Source: Endomicrobium sp. (lineage in GTDB: Bacteria > Elusimicrobiota > Endomicrobiia > Endomicrobiales > Endomicrobiaceae). Taken from it: DNA of 5,148 nt. Shown here one piece after another: positions 5,107-5,148 of this stretch (position 1 is the stretch's first letter; every line of letters begins with the position of its first letter). The notes beneath the pieces are model-generated. The model was not told where the DNA came from and did no database searches. It worked only from the letters and a program-made list of their open reading frames with translations. Both the position numbers and the translations under genes were made by a program. The stretch spans positions 1 to 5,148 of the forward strand of contig JAISDI010000163.1 in the NCBI GenBank assembly GCA_031264895.1, in the 5' to 3' direction.

Positions 5107-5148
5107 TCTGAAAATGGCAACGCGCACACTCGCCCTACCGTTATTAAA

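Larger units (their letters stand above)
4830..5148. other. Gene-free right flank upstream of the operon
   Basis: Apart from an ACCCCGTC unit, a possible plus-strand terminator, repeat copy B and the three-hairpin cluster, this stretch shows no gene. Whatever lies beyond 5148 is not visible, so its orientation relative to the operon is unknown. Confidence 0.65.

Overview
The window looks like a compact four-gene operon, all on the minus strand (4787 down to 497), from an AT-rich Gram-negative bacterium. Diderm architecture is supported by a Pal-type OmpA lipoprotein with a lipobox, an exported FecR-like protein, and a dTDP-rhamnose enzyme for envelope polysaccharide. AT-rich coding sequence beside GC-rich dispersed palindromes is compatible with a host-associated lineage such as Elusimicrobiota/Endomicrobium, but that placement is only a guess; nothing here fixes the taxon.

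Layout in transcription order: a consensus-like sigma-70 promoter (4829-4801); a small OmpA/Pal-like lipoprotein (4787-4275); a large cytoplasmic GH94-family glycoside phosphorylase (4256-1587); an exported FecR-domain protein (1577-1059); and RmlC, dTDP-4-dehydrorhamnose 3,5-epimerase (1045-497). The gaps between genes are 18, 9 and 13 bases, each filled by a ribosome binding site. At the last two junctions the TAG stop of one gene is fused to the GGGAG ribosome binding site of the next. The first gene has no visible ribosome binding site, because the promoter leaves a leader of only about 6-9 bases.

Both flanks (1-496 and 4830-5148) hold no convincing gene. They are packed with structured repeats: long hairpins, units starting ACCCCGTC with variable palindromic cores, a nested foldback at 237-360, and an approximately 50-base hairpin repeat present once on each side of the operon in opposite orientation. 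The two copies of that hairpin differ by a compensatory base-pair change.

A possible working link, which is inference: a GH94 phosphorylase acting on a glucoside releases alpha-glucose 1-phosphate without spending ATP. That is the substrate of RmlA, the first enzyme of the dTDP-L-rhamnose pathway whose third step is RmlC. The operon may therefore couple disaccharide salvage to envelope rhamnose synthesis, with the lipoprotein and FecR-like protein serving the envelope. RmlA, RmlB and RmlD are not in this window.
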